Assembly: GCF_024703895.1 (NCBI RefSeq)
Contig: NZ_CP087968.1
Location: 1,116,001 to 1,180,000, forward strand
DNA from: Nocardioides sp. B-3
GTDB taxonomy: Bacteria; Actinomycetota; Actinomycetes; Propionibacteriales; Nocardioidaceae
DNA: 64,000 nt
Reading direction: 5' to 3'
A program made the position numbers and the translations under genes. Under the pieces are notes generated by a model, which was not told the DNA's origin, searched no databases, and saw only the letters and a list, made by a program, of their open reading frames with translations. Below are positions 1-8,237 of the stretch, one piece after another; the stretch's first letter is position 1; each line of letters begins with the position of its first letter.

Positions 1-326
1 CAGTAGGTGCGCTCCTCACCATCGACACTCAGCTCGAGCGGGCGACCGAACTGGACCGAGATGCGGCTGCCATCGGCAACCGACTCGTCGAGGCCGGGGG
101 CCACGAGGTCCTTGTCGGTGAGCTCGATGCCCTCCGAGGCGAGCACCTCCCCGACCGTGTCGCCCATGGCCGAGACGGTCTGCGCCTGTCCGTCGAGGGA
201 CAGGGTGACCGACTTGCTGAGGGCTGCGTAGCCGATCGTGGAGCCGCCGACGGCGACGACGATGACGGCCACGAGGGTCGCGAGGACAGCCTTGGACTTG
301 CTGAGGGTGACGATGCGTGAGCGCAC
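1..326 (-). CDS. Resuscitation-promoting-factor-like secreted protein, N-terminus (DUF348 domain), partial
   Basis: The gene runs off the left edge; only about 108 N-terminal residues are seen. A GTG at 326 follows CCGGAG. Residues about 10-35 form a signal or anchor segment (VLATLVAVIVVAVGG), followed by a YabE-type DUF348 repeat (VTLSLDGQAQTVSAMGDTVG, then a second repeat beginning ISVQFGRPLELSVDG). In actinobacteria this arrangement usually leads to a G5 domain and a C-terminal Rpf or 3D muralytic domain that cleaves peptidoglycan and helps dormant cells regrow. The catalytic part lies outside the window, so Rpf versus another DUF348 wall protein is not settled. It lies downstream of tatD on the same strand; rsmI-tatD-rpf is a common actinobacterial order. 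Confidence 0.75.
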   Translation of the reverse strand, partial: MRSRIVTLSKSKAVLATLVAVIVVAVGGSTIGYAALSKSVTLSLDGQAQTVSAMGDTVGEVLASEGIELTDKDLVAPGLDESVADGSRISVQFGRPLELSVDGEERTY

Positions 327-580
327 GTTTCTCCGGACTTCGAGCTATCCGGGCCTCGGGGCGTCAGCGCGTCCGCGTGCAGCCGTGACCACCTGGTGCG
401 GTGGGGCGAGATGCGAGCGGGGGACTCGCGGAGAGGGCTCAAACCCCCTCCGGGCGCTGGCGAATCGTTCCCGATCCCGGCCAACAATCACAAGACGATA
501 ACGGTCACCTCTCATGACGCCAATTCGATCAGGTGAATTTCGGGCGTTTGTGGCCAGCGTCTCGGTGGTGGTGACGGCGG
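327..580 (-). other. Leader region upstream of the rpf-like gene
   Basis: A 254-bp gap between the tatD stop and the rpf-like start. It has a lower-GC stretch near 485-540, likely promoter, then a GC-rich leader with a 7-of-8 bp hairpin at 431-452 (GGAGAGGG / CCCCCTCC, loop CTCAAA). The length and structure suggest a regulated leader. I looked for the conserved blocks of the c-di-AMP (ydaO) riboswitch often found before rpf genes and did not find them. Confidence 0.35.
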
Positions 581-1456
581 TCACCACGGCCCTCCGAAGG
601 CGATCTCGGTGTTGTCGTCGATGGCCGCACAGAGGGTTTCGAGGTCGTCGCCACGGACCTCCGCCATCGCCCGGACGGTGTGCGGGACGAGGTAGGACGC
701 GTTGGGCCGGCCCCGGAACGGACTCGGCGTGAGGTACGGCGCATCGGTCTCGACCAGGATCCGGTCGATCGGCGCCGCGGCCAGCGCGACCCGCAGGTGA
801 GCGGCGTTCTTGAACGTGACGGTGCCGGCGAAGCTCAGGTGCGCACCCCGGTCCGGGCAGGCACGCGCGAAGTCGACGTCGCCGGAGAAGCAGTGCATGA
901 CCCAGCGCTCGGGCGCGCCCTCCTCCTCGAGGACCCGGAGCACCTCGGCGTGCGCGTCCCGGTCGTGGATGACCAGCGTCTTGTCGAGCCGCTTGGCCGG
1001 GTCGATGTGCCGACGGAAGCTCTCCACCTGCACCGCACGCCCGTCGTCGCCCGTCCGGAAGTGGTCGAGCCCGGTCTCCCCCACGGCTCGCACCTTGTCG
1101 TGCGCGCCGGCGAGTGCCTCGATCTCGGCCATGGCGGCGTCGAGGTCCTCGACACGGGGGCCTCGTTGGGGTGCAGCGCGACCCCGGCGATCAGCTCGGG
1201 GTGCTCGGCGGCGGCAGCGACGGCCCAGCGGGCGCCCTGGCAGGTCGCAGCCGATCTGAACGATGCGGGTGACGTTGACCGACGCGGCCGGGTCGATGGC
1301 TCCGCAGGGTGTCGAGCCACTCGCCGTCCGCGATGTCGAGGTGGCAGTGGTTGTCGACGACGGGCAGCGGCAGCGGCTCGGGAGCAGTCGGTCGCTCGCG
1401 GTCGCGCTTCGCTCCGGACTTCTCCTCGGTGGCGGCGCGGGCGCGCGTTGGCTCAC
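581..1456 (-). CDS. tatD: TatD-family metal-dependent DNase (frameshifted)
   Basis: TatD-family nuclease/hydrolase of the TIM-barrel amidohydrolase superfamily. The metal ligands appear in order: HCH in VVDNHCHLDI, the Glu of AVGETGLDHF, His of VIHDRDAH, His of MHCFSGD and Asp of VETDAPYLTP. About 290 residues, normal for the family. The reading frame changes near 1162, 1231 and 1303, each needing one added or removed base (for example an extra G in CCAGGGCGCC at about 1231), and again near the start. The start is therefore uncertain; I use the GTG at 1456, which overlaps the rsmI stop as GTGA, although one frame correction is then needed before VVDNHCH. Probably co-transcribed with rsmI. Confidence 0.85.
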   Translation of the reverse strand: MSQRAPAPPPRRSPERSATASDRLLPSRCRCPSSTTTATSTSRTASGSTPCGAIDPAASVNVTRIVQIGCDLPGRPLGRRCRRRAPRADRRGRAAPQRGPRVEDLDAAMAEIEALAGAHDKVRAVGETGLDHFRTGDDGRAVQVESFRRHIDPAKRLDKTLVIHDRDAHAEVLRVLEEEGAPERWVMHCFSGDVDFARACPDRGAHLSFAGTVTFKNAAHLRVALAAAPIDRILVETDAPYLTPSPFRGRPNASYLVPHTVRAMAEVRGDDLETLCAAIDDNTEIAFGGPW

Positions 1457-2302
1457 TTGTGGACAAGGTCGTACACCTCCCGTTTCCGGGACGCCGGCCC
1501 GGCGAGCCACGTCGGCGATCGCCTCCTTGCGGGTCGCGCCCGCGGCCTCCTCCTCGGCGACGGCGGCGCGCAACGACTCGGCGTCGGTGTCGACCTCGGC
1601 CAGCGCAGGCGCGCCCTCGACGACGATGGTCACCTCTCCGCGAACCCCTTCCGCGGCCCATGCGACGAGCTCGGCGAGCGGCCCTCGACGTACCTCCTCG
1701 TGGGTCTTGGTCAGCTCGCGGCACACGGCCCCGGCGCGCTCGCCACCGAAGGCGTCGGCCATCGCGGCGAGCGCCGCCTCGGTGCGGTGCGGCGCCTCGA
1801 AGAAGACCATCGTCCTCTCCTCGCGTGCGAGGCCGGTCAGCCGACGACTCCGCTCCCCGGCCTTGCGCGGCAGGAAGCCCTCGAAGCAGAAGCGATCGAC
1901 GGGCAATCCGCTCACGGCCAGAGCAGTGAGTACGGCGCTGGGGCCGGGCACGGCAGTGACGTGGACGTCGTTCTCGACCGCCGCGACGACGAGCCGATAA
2001 CCGGGGTCCGAGACGCTGGGCATGCCGGCGTCCGTCACCAGCACGACGCGCTCGCCGGCGAGCAGGGCGGCCAGCAGCACGGGCGTGCGGGCCGACTCGT
2101 TGCCCTCGAAGTAGGACACGACGCGACCGGTCAGCGTGATGCCGAGGTCGCTGGTCAGCCGCTTGAGCCGGCGGGTGTCCTCGGCCGCGACCACGTCGGC
2201 ACCGCTGAGCTCCGCGGCCAGACGCGGCGGCGCGTCGCCGGCCCGGCCGATGGGCGTGGCGGCGAGCACGAGCACCCCGGCGGAGGACGAGGCGGACGAC
2301 AT
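1453..2302 (-). CDS. rsmI: 16S rRNA (cytidine1402-2'-O)-methyltransferase RsmI (one frameshift)
   Basis: SAM-dependent tetrapyrrole-methylase-fold enzyme that 2'-O-methylates C1402 of 16S rRNA. Visible family motifs: LAATPIGRAGD at the N-terminus, VVAAEDTRR, SYFEGNE, VTDAGMPSVSDPG and AVPGPSAVLTAL. The natural C-terminus (KREVYDLVHK, stop at 1453) is reached after removing one base near 1489. ATG at 2302 is used; GTG 2323 and ATG 2314 are alternatives in frame. It is divergent from the mannosyltransferase gene with only 38 bp between the starts, so their promoters must overlap. About 282 residues. Confidence 0.9.
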
Positions 2303-2340
2303 GTGCCCGATCATGTCAGGCACTCACTAGAGTCTCGTTC

Positions 2341-3966
2341 GTGACCGCTCCTGCCACCGTCAGCCTGTCGCGCACTGCGGCAGGGAGCGAGGTCCCCACC
2401 GCCGAGGAGCGTGCCAAGCCGCGCTGGCGCACGGAGGACCCGCTCATCGGGTGGGTGGGCGCCCTCGCGGTCACCGGCCCGGCGTTCTTCATGCGCTGGT
2501 GGAAGCTCGGCACGCCGCACCAGTTCAGCTTCGACGAGACGTACTACGCCAAGGACGCGTGGTCGATGCTCAACAACGGCTTCGTGCGCGAATATGTCGA
2601 GGACGCGGACAAGACGATCCTCAACGGCAGCACGCTCGACCTGTGGAAAGAAACCCCCTCGATGGTGGTGCACCCCGAGGTCGGCAAGTGGATCATCGCG
2701 CTGGGCGAGAAGGCCTTCGGCATGGACCCCTTCGGCTGGCGCATCGCGGCCGCCGTGGTCGGCTCGCTGATGGTGCTGGTGATGTGCCGCTTCGTCCGCC
2801 GCGTGACCGGATCGACCGCGCTCGGACTCCTCGGCGGGCTCCTGCTCGCGATGGACGGACTGCAGCTCGTGCTGTCCCGGCTGGCGCTGCTCGACATCTT
2901 CCTCGCCTTCTTCATCCTGCTCGGGGTCCACTGCGTCGTGGCGGACCGACAATGGTTCCGCGCGCGGGCTGGCGAAGGGCGCCACCCGAGCCCTGTTCCG
3001 GCCCCGGTTGATCGCCGCCGGCGTCGCCTTCGGCCCGGCGGTCGGCACCAAGTGGACGGCGATGTTCCCCGCTCGCCGCCTTCGGCCTGCTGCTGACGGC
3101 GTGGAACTACGGCGCACGCCGCGCGTTCCGCACACCCGCGAGCCCTGCTCAGGGCACTCTTCGTCGACGGCCCGATCGCCTTCGCCAGCCCGGTGCTGGT
3201 CGCCCTCGTGGTCTACGTGACCAGCTGGACCGGCTGGCTGATCCACGCGAACGACTACGAGAAGTCGACGCTGAGCAACTCGCAGTACGTCACCTACGAC
3301 GGCGGGAAGGCTCGGGCCACCGCGAGCCGGGACGACGCCGAGGGCATCGGCGAGGTCACCCAGTCCCTGCACTCGCTGTGGGACTACCACCGCGCCGTCT
3401 ACAACTTCCACGCGCACTTCCTCAACGACGCCACCCACGTCTACGCGTCCAAGCCGGCCGGCTGGCTGCTGATGGCGCGCCCCCTCGGCGTCGACGTGCA
3501 GCTCGACATCAAGCCGGACACCCGGGGCTGCGACGCGCCGGCGGGCTCCACGTGCCTGCGCCAGATCCTGCTGCTCGGCAACCCGCTGATCTGGTGGGCC
3601 GGCGCGCTGGCACTCGGCTTCGCGGTGATCCGCTGGCTCGGCGGCCGGGACTGGCGCTTCGGGGTCGCCGTCGTCGGCGTCGGCTCCACCCGGCTGCCCC
3701 GGATGATGTACGACGACCGGCCGATCTTCCTCTTCTACGCCATCGCCTCCCTGCCCTTCGTGGTGCTCGCCCTGACACTGGCCCCGGGCAGCATCGTCGG
3801 CACGTCCAACGTGCCCACCCCGCGCCGTACCGCCGGAGTGGTGATCGCCGGTTCGTACGTCGTGCTGGCGGTGATCGCCTTTGCGTGGTTCTGGCCCGTG
3901 TGGACCGACCAGCTGCTCACACACGACGAGTGGCTGCGGCGGATCTGGTTCACCCGCTGGATCTGA
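2341..3966 (+). CDS. pmt: Dolichyl-phosphate-mannose--protein mannosyltransferase (PMT, GT39; frameshifted)
   Basis: Polytopic membrane glycosyltransferase that moves mannose from polyprenyl-phosphate-mannose to Ser/Thr of exported proteins. The first extracellular loop carries the family's acidic motif (FSFDETYYAKDAWSM), followed by hydrophobic helices (VVGSLMVLVMCRF, ALLDIFLAFFILLGVHCVV) and the C-terminal loop with DYHRAVYNFHAHF. The C-terminus ends LRRIWFTRWI. Frame breaks near 2968, 3068 and 3140 remove three short segments from one continuous frame, but the three frames join into about 540 residues, the normal family length. The GTG at 2341 is the start. Divergent from rsmI, as in many actinobacteria. 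Confidence 0.88.
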
Positions 3967-4007
3967 TGAGCTCTCGGTGGAGCGCTCATCGCCAGCCCGC
4001 CCTCACC

Positions 4008-4101
4008 TGAACTTCCACTCGCTCGGGTGGAAGTTCATCGGCCATCACGCTCAGGAGCGACGGAAGCCACCTGAACTTCGACTCGCTCGGGTGGAAGTTC
4101 A
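4008..4101. repeat. Pair of 30-bp palindromes, copy A
   Basis: Two near-perfect palindromes, 4008-4037 and 4072-4101, each TGAACTTC(C/G)ACTCG-CT-CGGGTGGAAGTTCA, start-to-start distance 64 bp. The same pair with the same spacing occurs at 31298-31391. It lies between the end of the mannosyltransferase gene and the tRNA-Ala terminator. Function unknown; it may act as a bidirectional terminator or be a REP-type element. Confidence 0.8.
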
Positions 4102-4124
4102 TCCCGGGTGACCACAAAATGCCG

Positions 4125-4150
4125 AACGGCCCGTCTCATGACGGGCCGTT
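4125..4150 (-). terminator. Rho-independent terminator of tRNA-Ala
   Basis: Perfect 11-bp stem (AACGGCCCGTC / GACGGGCCGTT) with a TCAT loop, 8 bp past the tRNA 3' end, followed on the minus strand by ATTTT. Confidence 0.85.
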
Positions 4151-4158
4151 GGTGCTTG

Positions 4159-4231
4159 TGGAGGTGAGGGGACTCGAACCCCCGGCCTTCTCGATGCGAA
4201 CGAGACGCGCTACCAGCTGCGCCACACCCCC
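4159..4231 (-). tRNA. tRNA-Ala (anticodon CGC)
   Basis: All four arms fold: acceptor GGGGGTG/CACCTCC with the G3:U70 pair that identifies alanine tRNAs, D-arm GCGC/GCGC, anticodon stem TCTCG/CGAGA around loop TTCGCAT (anticodon CGC, reads GCG), and T-arm GGGGG-TTCGAGT-CCCCT. Discriminator A. CCA is not encoded (CAA follows). Confidence 0.95.
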
Positions 4232-4297
4232 AAGCGATTGGAAAAGATACCAGCCGCCAAACGGGGTCGCCCAATCGCGCCTGCCCGGACGTCCGGC

Positions 4298-4347
4298 GGG
4301 ACGTCCGACAGTCCGGTGGCCCGGGCAGCCGCTTCGTCGGACGTCCC
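4298..4347 (-). terminator. Inverted repeat downstream of glpR/sepX, possible terminator
   Basis: Perfect 12-bp arms GGGACGTCCGAC (4298-4309) and GTCGGACGTCCC (4336-4347). Each arm contains the self-palindrome GGACGTCC, and a third copy lies at 4287-4294. It lies 36 bp past the glpR stop and 67 bp before the tRNA start. No T-tract follows, so terminator activity is inferred only from position. Confidence 0.4.
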
Positions 4348-4382
4348 GGACAACGTCCGACGAACTGGCGGGCGAGCGAGCG

Positions 4383-5209
4383 TCAGGAGCCGGACGCGCG
4401 GCGTTCGTCGGCTGCGGCGCGAGCGGTGCGCTGTGACTCCTCGGCCTCGCGGGCGAGGGCGGAGTCGTCGTCGTTGCGGCCCGAGGACCAGACACCGGTG
4501 GAGTCGAGGTCGATCGTCTGGACCGTACGGCGAACAGCGGGCGCCTTCGAGACGTAGGTCGGCAAGGTGGTCGGCACCATGTCCCACGCGCCCTCGGCAC
4601 GGTCCGGAGCCGCCCGGGCGGTCTCGGGGAGCTCGGCGGGCACGTCCTCGACGAGGGGCGAGTCGACGGTCTCGGGGAGCTCGAAGATGATCTCGAGAGG
4701 GCTGGCGACGGGCGCCGGGCTCGAACCAACAGAAGCCTGCGCCGGGCGGGCGGCGGCGCGCTCGCCCTTGACCATGACCCGGCAGGCGACCAGCCGGGCG
4801 ACGAGCAGCCCGGCGGGCACGGCCACGGACGGCCACACGAGCACGTGCGCGACGGCCAGCCCGATGACGACGGTGTTGACGAGCAGGATCAGCCCGAGCA
4901 CGTTGCGCCGGCGCCTCGGTGGCCTTCGCGGCGGCGGCCCGGCGTGCGGCGTACGACGGCTGCGTCGGCGCGGCGCTGGACGCCTTGGTCTCGACGGTCG
5001 GCGCTGAGGTCTGACGGCCGGGCGTGACGACGAGGCGGGCGTCGCGACGGCTGATGGGCTCGCGACGGGCGAGCACCCGCATGGTCGCCGAGAAGCGCTC
5101 GACCGAGCGGCTGCGGACGGCCTCGTCATGGTGCTCGAGCGCCTTCGGGATGAGGTAGACGGCCCCGGGCCACCGCCGGGGCAACGAAGATCAGAGCGCT
5201 CGGGTCCAC
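4383..5209 (-). CDS. sepX: Membrane division protein GlpR/SepX family (frameshifted)
   Basis: Actinobacterial single-gene membrane protein known as SepX in Streptomyces and GlpR in Corynebacterium, which links the gephyrin-like protein Glp and FtsZ to the membrane at the division site. The N-terminus VDPSALIFVA followed by VYLIPKALEHHDEAVRSRS and FSATMRVLARREPISRRDARLVV is typical. A second hydrophobic pair (NVLGLILLVNTVVIGLAVAH, VAVPAGLLVARLV) follows, then an acidic cytoplasmic tail ending AADERRASGS. Frame breaks near 5175 and 4920. The start is GTG 5209; an ATG at 5211 is out of frame. It is the last gene of the UGP-glp-moaC-moaB-rimJ cluster, which supports the call. Confidence 0.82.
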
Positions 5210-5228
5210 ATGTCTGAGGTTAGGTTCC

Positions 5229-5907
5229 CTAGCGCAGCGTGGGGCGCAAGTCCATAGGTGTGTCGCAAGGGAACTCGTGTGACTCGAGTGAAATGTCAGC
5301 GCAGGACGCGCGCAGCATCCCCTCGGGACAGTCCTCGACGGTCACCGCGAAGATCCGGTGGTCTCGCCACTCGCCGTTGATGTGCAGGAACCGTGGCGCA
5401 TAGCCGACCTCGTGCATGCCGAGCTTCTCCACGACGCGCAGGGAGTTGGAGTTCTCCGGGCGGATGCTGATCTCGACACGGTGCAGACCGGCGGCGGTGA
5501 AGCAGTGGTCGATCACCATCGCCACGGCGATCGGCATCACGCCGCGACCGGCCACCGCGCGGTCGAGCCAGTAGCCGATCGAGGCGAACTGGGCCGACCC
5601 GCGCACGATGTTGTTCACGGTCACCTGACCGGCGAACCGGCCACCGACCTCGACCGCGAAGGGCATCGCTCGGCCCTGCCGGGCGAGCCGGCGCAACCGA
5701 CGGATGACCCGGGCATAGCTGCCCCGCGGGATCGGAGTCGCCGGGCGGCAGCGTCGCCTCCCACTCAGTGAGCCAGTCATGATTGCGGGTGCGGACGTCG
5801 CGCCGGGCCTGCGCGTCGGCAGCCTCGAGCGGTCGCAGCGCCACCGCGCCGTCGGCGAGGAACGCGGGCCAGCCGCGCACCGGCGGTCGGGGGATCTTCA
5901 CCGGCAT
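5229..5907 (-). CDS. rimJ: GNAT acetyltransferase, RimJ/RimL type (one frameshift)
   Basis: N-acetyltransferase of the RimJ family, which acetylates the alpha-amino group of ribosomal or other proteins. Starts MPVKIPRPPVRGWPAFLADG at ATG 5907. Acetyl-CoA-binding region and beta-5 are seen in SIGYWLDRAVAGRGVMPIAV, then HRVEISIRPENSNSLRVVEK and LGMHEVGYAPRFLHINGEWRD, all typical of RimJ. One frame break near 5735 (WEATLPPGDSDP then RGSYARVIRRL). The ATG overlaps the moaB stop by one base (TGATG), so it is translated as part of that operon. About 225 residues. Confidence 0.85.
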
Positions 5908-6378
5908 CAATGGTCGCTGCCCACGATCTGCTCCACCGCATGGCGCAGGACGGGTGCGAGCACGGAGAGTCCGTCCTTCACACCACCGCGCGAGCCGGGC
6001 AGGTTGACCACGAGGCACGAGCCGATGACGCCGGCCACGCCGCGCGAGAGCATCGCGGTCGGGATGTCGTTGCCCACGCCGTAGGCGCGGATCGCGTCGG
6101 CGATGCCCGGCACCTCGCGGTCGAGCAGCGGTCGGGTGACCTCGGGCGTGCGGTCGGTCGGGGTCAGCCCGGTGCCGCCGGTGGTGAGGACGACGCGGGC
6201 GCCGTCCGTCACTGCTGCGGAGATCGCCCGGCCGACGGGTTCGCCGTCGAGACACACGACGGGCGCGCCCGCCTCGAAGCCCCCGGTCGACGAGCCACGC
6301 CACGATCAGCGGACCCGTCTCGTCGGCGTAGACGCCCGCCGCGGCCCGGTTGGACGCGACGACGACGACAGCCTTCAC
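5907..6378 (-). CDS. moaB: MoaB/MogA-type molybdopterin adenylyltransferase (one frameshift)
   Basis: Adenylylates molybdopterin before metal insertion by a MoeA-type protein. Motifs: SNRAAAGVYADETGPLI at the N-terminus, VVLTTGGTGLTPTDRTPEVT (the family's GGTG substrate loop) and LVVNLPGSRGGVKDGL (LPGS..G). GTG start at 6378 overlaps the moaC stop as GTGA. One base must be corrected near 6285 to join VAWLVDRGFEAG to VCLDGEPVGRAI. About 157 residues, normal length. Confidence 0.9.
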
Positions 6379-6845
6379 GGCCGCTTCCAGTCGCCCGACC
6401 TGCCGCCGGACTTCGTCTCGACCCGCACGTCGGTGATCACCGCGGCCTTGTCGACCGCCTTGACCATGTCGATGACAGTGAGGCCGGCGACCGCGACCGC
6501 GGTGAGCGCCTCCATCTCGACGCCGGTCCGGTCGGTGGTGGCAACGGTCGCGACGATGTCGACGGACTCGTCGGTCACGGTGAGGTCGACGGTGACCGAC
6601 GACAGCGCGAGGGGGTGGCAGAGCGGGATCAGCGACGGCGTCTGCTTGGCGCCCATGATCCCCGCCAGCCGGGCCACCGCGAGCGTGTCGCCCTTGGGCA
6701 CGCCCGCGCCTCTCAGCAGCCCGATGACGGCCGCCGACACGAGGACGCGGCCCGACGCGCTCGCCGTACGCGCCGTGACGGCCTTGCCGGAGACGTCGAC
6801 CATCCGGGCCGCGCCGGCGTCGTCGATGTGCGAGAAGGATGTCAT
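6375..6845 (-). CDS. moaC: Cyclic pyranopterin monophosphate synthase MoaC
   Basis: Intact 156-residue protein. MoaC, with MoaA, converts GTP to cyclic pyranopterin monophosphate, the first step of molybdenum cofactor synthesis. Conserved blocks: FSHIDDAGAARMVDVSGK, AGIMGAKQTPSLIPLCHPLA (the His of LCHPL is conserved), TDRTGVEMEALTAV and IDMVKAVDK. ATG 6845 with GGGAG 10 bases upstream. The upstream gap to glp is fully occupied by an inverted-repeat element (6846-7010) that also contributes the ribosome binding site. Confidence 0.95.
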   Translation of the reverse strand: MTSFSHIDDAGAARMVDVSGKAVTARTASASGRVLVSAAVIGLLRGAGVPKGDTLAVARLAGIMGAKQTPSLIPLCHPLALSSVTVDLTVTDESVDIVATVATTDRTGVEMEALTAVAVAGLTVIDMVKAVDKAAVITDVRVETKSGGRSGDWKRP

Positions 6846-7010
6846 CAGGTCGTGTCTCCCAATTCTCGGCCGTCGCGAGCGTCGTCCGGGGCGTGTGGTG
6901 GCAAGGCGGAGGAGGGAGACATGGCGGAGCCATGGCGACTGACGACAACGCGGCCCAACGCGCGTGCCGGGCGGCGCGCAGCAGGCCATGGGATTGGGAG
7001 ACACGGCCTA
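6846..7010. repeat. 165-bp inverted-repeat element between glp and moaC
   Basis: The ends are 18-bp inverted repeats with two mismatches, 6846-6863 and 6993-7010; the inner 13 bp (CGTGTCTCCCAAT / ATTGGGAGACACG) are perfect. The element begins at the glp stop codon and ends at the base before the moaC ATG. A smaller palindrome CATGGC-GGA-GCCATG sits near its centre (6920-6934). It could be a small non-autonomous transposable element or a structured moaC leader. Confidence 0.65.
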
Positions 7011-8237
7011 AAACGCCTCGTCCAGCCGGAGCACCTGCACCATGTCGCCGGCCTGCAGAGCAGCGGTGTCGGGGGGTACGACGATGAGTGCATCACTCGC
7101 CGCGAGGTCGCCGAGCAGGTGCGACCCGTGGCCGCCGACCGGGGACACGAACGCGCCACCGCCGTCGCGGTCCCATGACGCGCGCACCATCTGCTGCTTG
7201 CCCGCCGGCGAGGAGATGCCGTGCGTCAGGCGAGCGCGGGTGAGCGGTCGCGAGTAGGGCAGCTTGCCCATCATCCGGCGGATCGCCGGCAGCACGAACG
7301 TCTCGAAGGAGATGTAGGCCGAGACCGGGTTGCCCGGCAGCGTGAAGATCGGGGTGTTGTCGTCGCCGACGGTGCCGAAGCCCTGCGGCTTGCCCGGCTG
7401 CATCGCAACGCCGCCGAACCAGACCGAGCCGAGCGACGAGAGCGCCTCCTTGACCACGTCGAAGTCGCCCTCGCTGACGCCGCCGCTGGTGACGACGAGG
7501 TCGGCACGCACGAGCTGGTCGCTGAGCGCGTCGGTGAAGGTCCGCGGGTCGTCGGGCACGATGCCGACGCGGTAGGCGATGGCGCCGGCGGCCCGGGCGG
7601 AGGCGGCGAGGAGGTAGGAGTTGCCGTCGTAGATCGAGTCGCGGCTCAGCGTCGTGCCGGGCTCGCGCAGCTCGGAGCCGGTGGAGATCACCACGACGCG
7701 TGGCCGCGGCCGGCAGCGCACGGTGGCGCGCCCGACGGCCGCGAGCAGGCCGAGGTGGCGCGGACCGAGGACGGTGCCGTGCTCGAGCAGGAGGTCGCCC
7801 TCGGCGACGTCCTCGCCGGCGAAGCGGATGTGCTGGTGCTTGCCGGGCGCCCCGGTGATGCGGACTCGGGCGACACCACGATCGGTCCACTCGTAGGGCA
7901 CGATCGCGTCGCATCCGGCCGGCACCGGGGCGCCGGTCATGATCTTGGCGGCGGTGCCGGGCGAGAGGGCCATCAGGCCGGCCTGGCCTGCCCCGATCTC
8001 CCCCACCACCGGCAGCTGCACGGGCGTGTCGTCGGAGGCGGTCGCGACATCGGCGTAGGTCACGGCATAGCCGTCCATGCCGGAGTTGTCGAAGCCCGGC
8101 AGGGAGATCGTCGCCGAGACGTCCTCCGCGAGCGCGAGCCCGAGCGCCTCCATCAGGGGCTGCGGGAAGTCGGGCAGCGGCGAGACCGAGGCCGGGATCC
8201 GCTCGACCGGGTCGGGGACCGGCAGCAGCTCAGCCAT
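7008..8237 (-). CDS. glp: Gephyrin-like molybdotransferase Glp (MoeA family)
   Basis: Intact 409-residue MoeA/gephyrin-E-domain protein. The family inserts molybdate into adenylylated molybdopterin; in Corynebacterium a close homologue, Glp, binds FtsZ and the membrane protein GlpR and takes part in cell division. Motifs: FDNSGMDGYAV, IMTGAPVPAGCDAIVPYEW, RVVVISTGSEL, SRDSIYDGNSYLL, VVTSGGVSEGDFD, and IFTLPGNPVSAYISFETFV. The C-terminal domain IV ends VPPDTAALQAGDMVQVLRLD. It starts at ATG 8237 and overlaps the upstream pyrophosphorylase gene by 8 bp. A glpR/sepX gene four genes downstream makes the division role plausible here. Confidence 0.93.
   Translation of the reverse strand: MAELLPVPDPVERIPASVSPLPDFPQPLMEALGLALAEDVSATISLPGFDNSGMDGYAVTYADVATASDDTPVQLPVVGEIGAGQAGLMALSPGTAAKIMTGAPVPAGCDAIVPYEWTDRGVARVRITGAPGKHQHIRFAGEDVAEGDLLLEHGTVLGPRHLGLLAAVGRATVRCRPRPRVVVISTGSELREPGTTLSRDSIYDGNSYLLAASARAAGAIAYRVGIVPDDPRTFTDALSDQLVRADLVVTSGGVSEGDFDVVKEALSSLGSVWFGGVAMQPGKPQGFGTVGDDNTPIFTLPGNPVSAYISFETFVLPAIRRMMGKLPYSRPLTRARLTHGISSPAGKQQMVRASWDRDGGGAFVSPVGGHGSHLLGDLAASDALIVVPPDTAALQAGDMVQVLRLDEAF

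Noticed and set aside
327..580. c-di-AMP (ydaO) riboswitch before the rpf-like gene
   Set aside because: The leader is long and GC-rich, but the conserved blocks of that riboswitch are missing, so no riboswitch is called.
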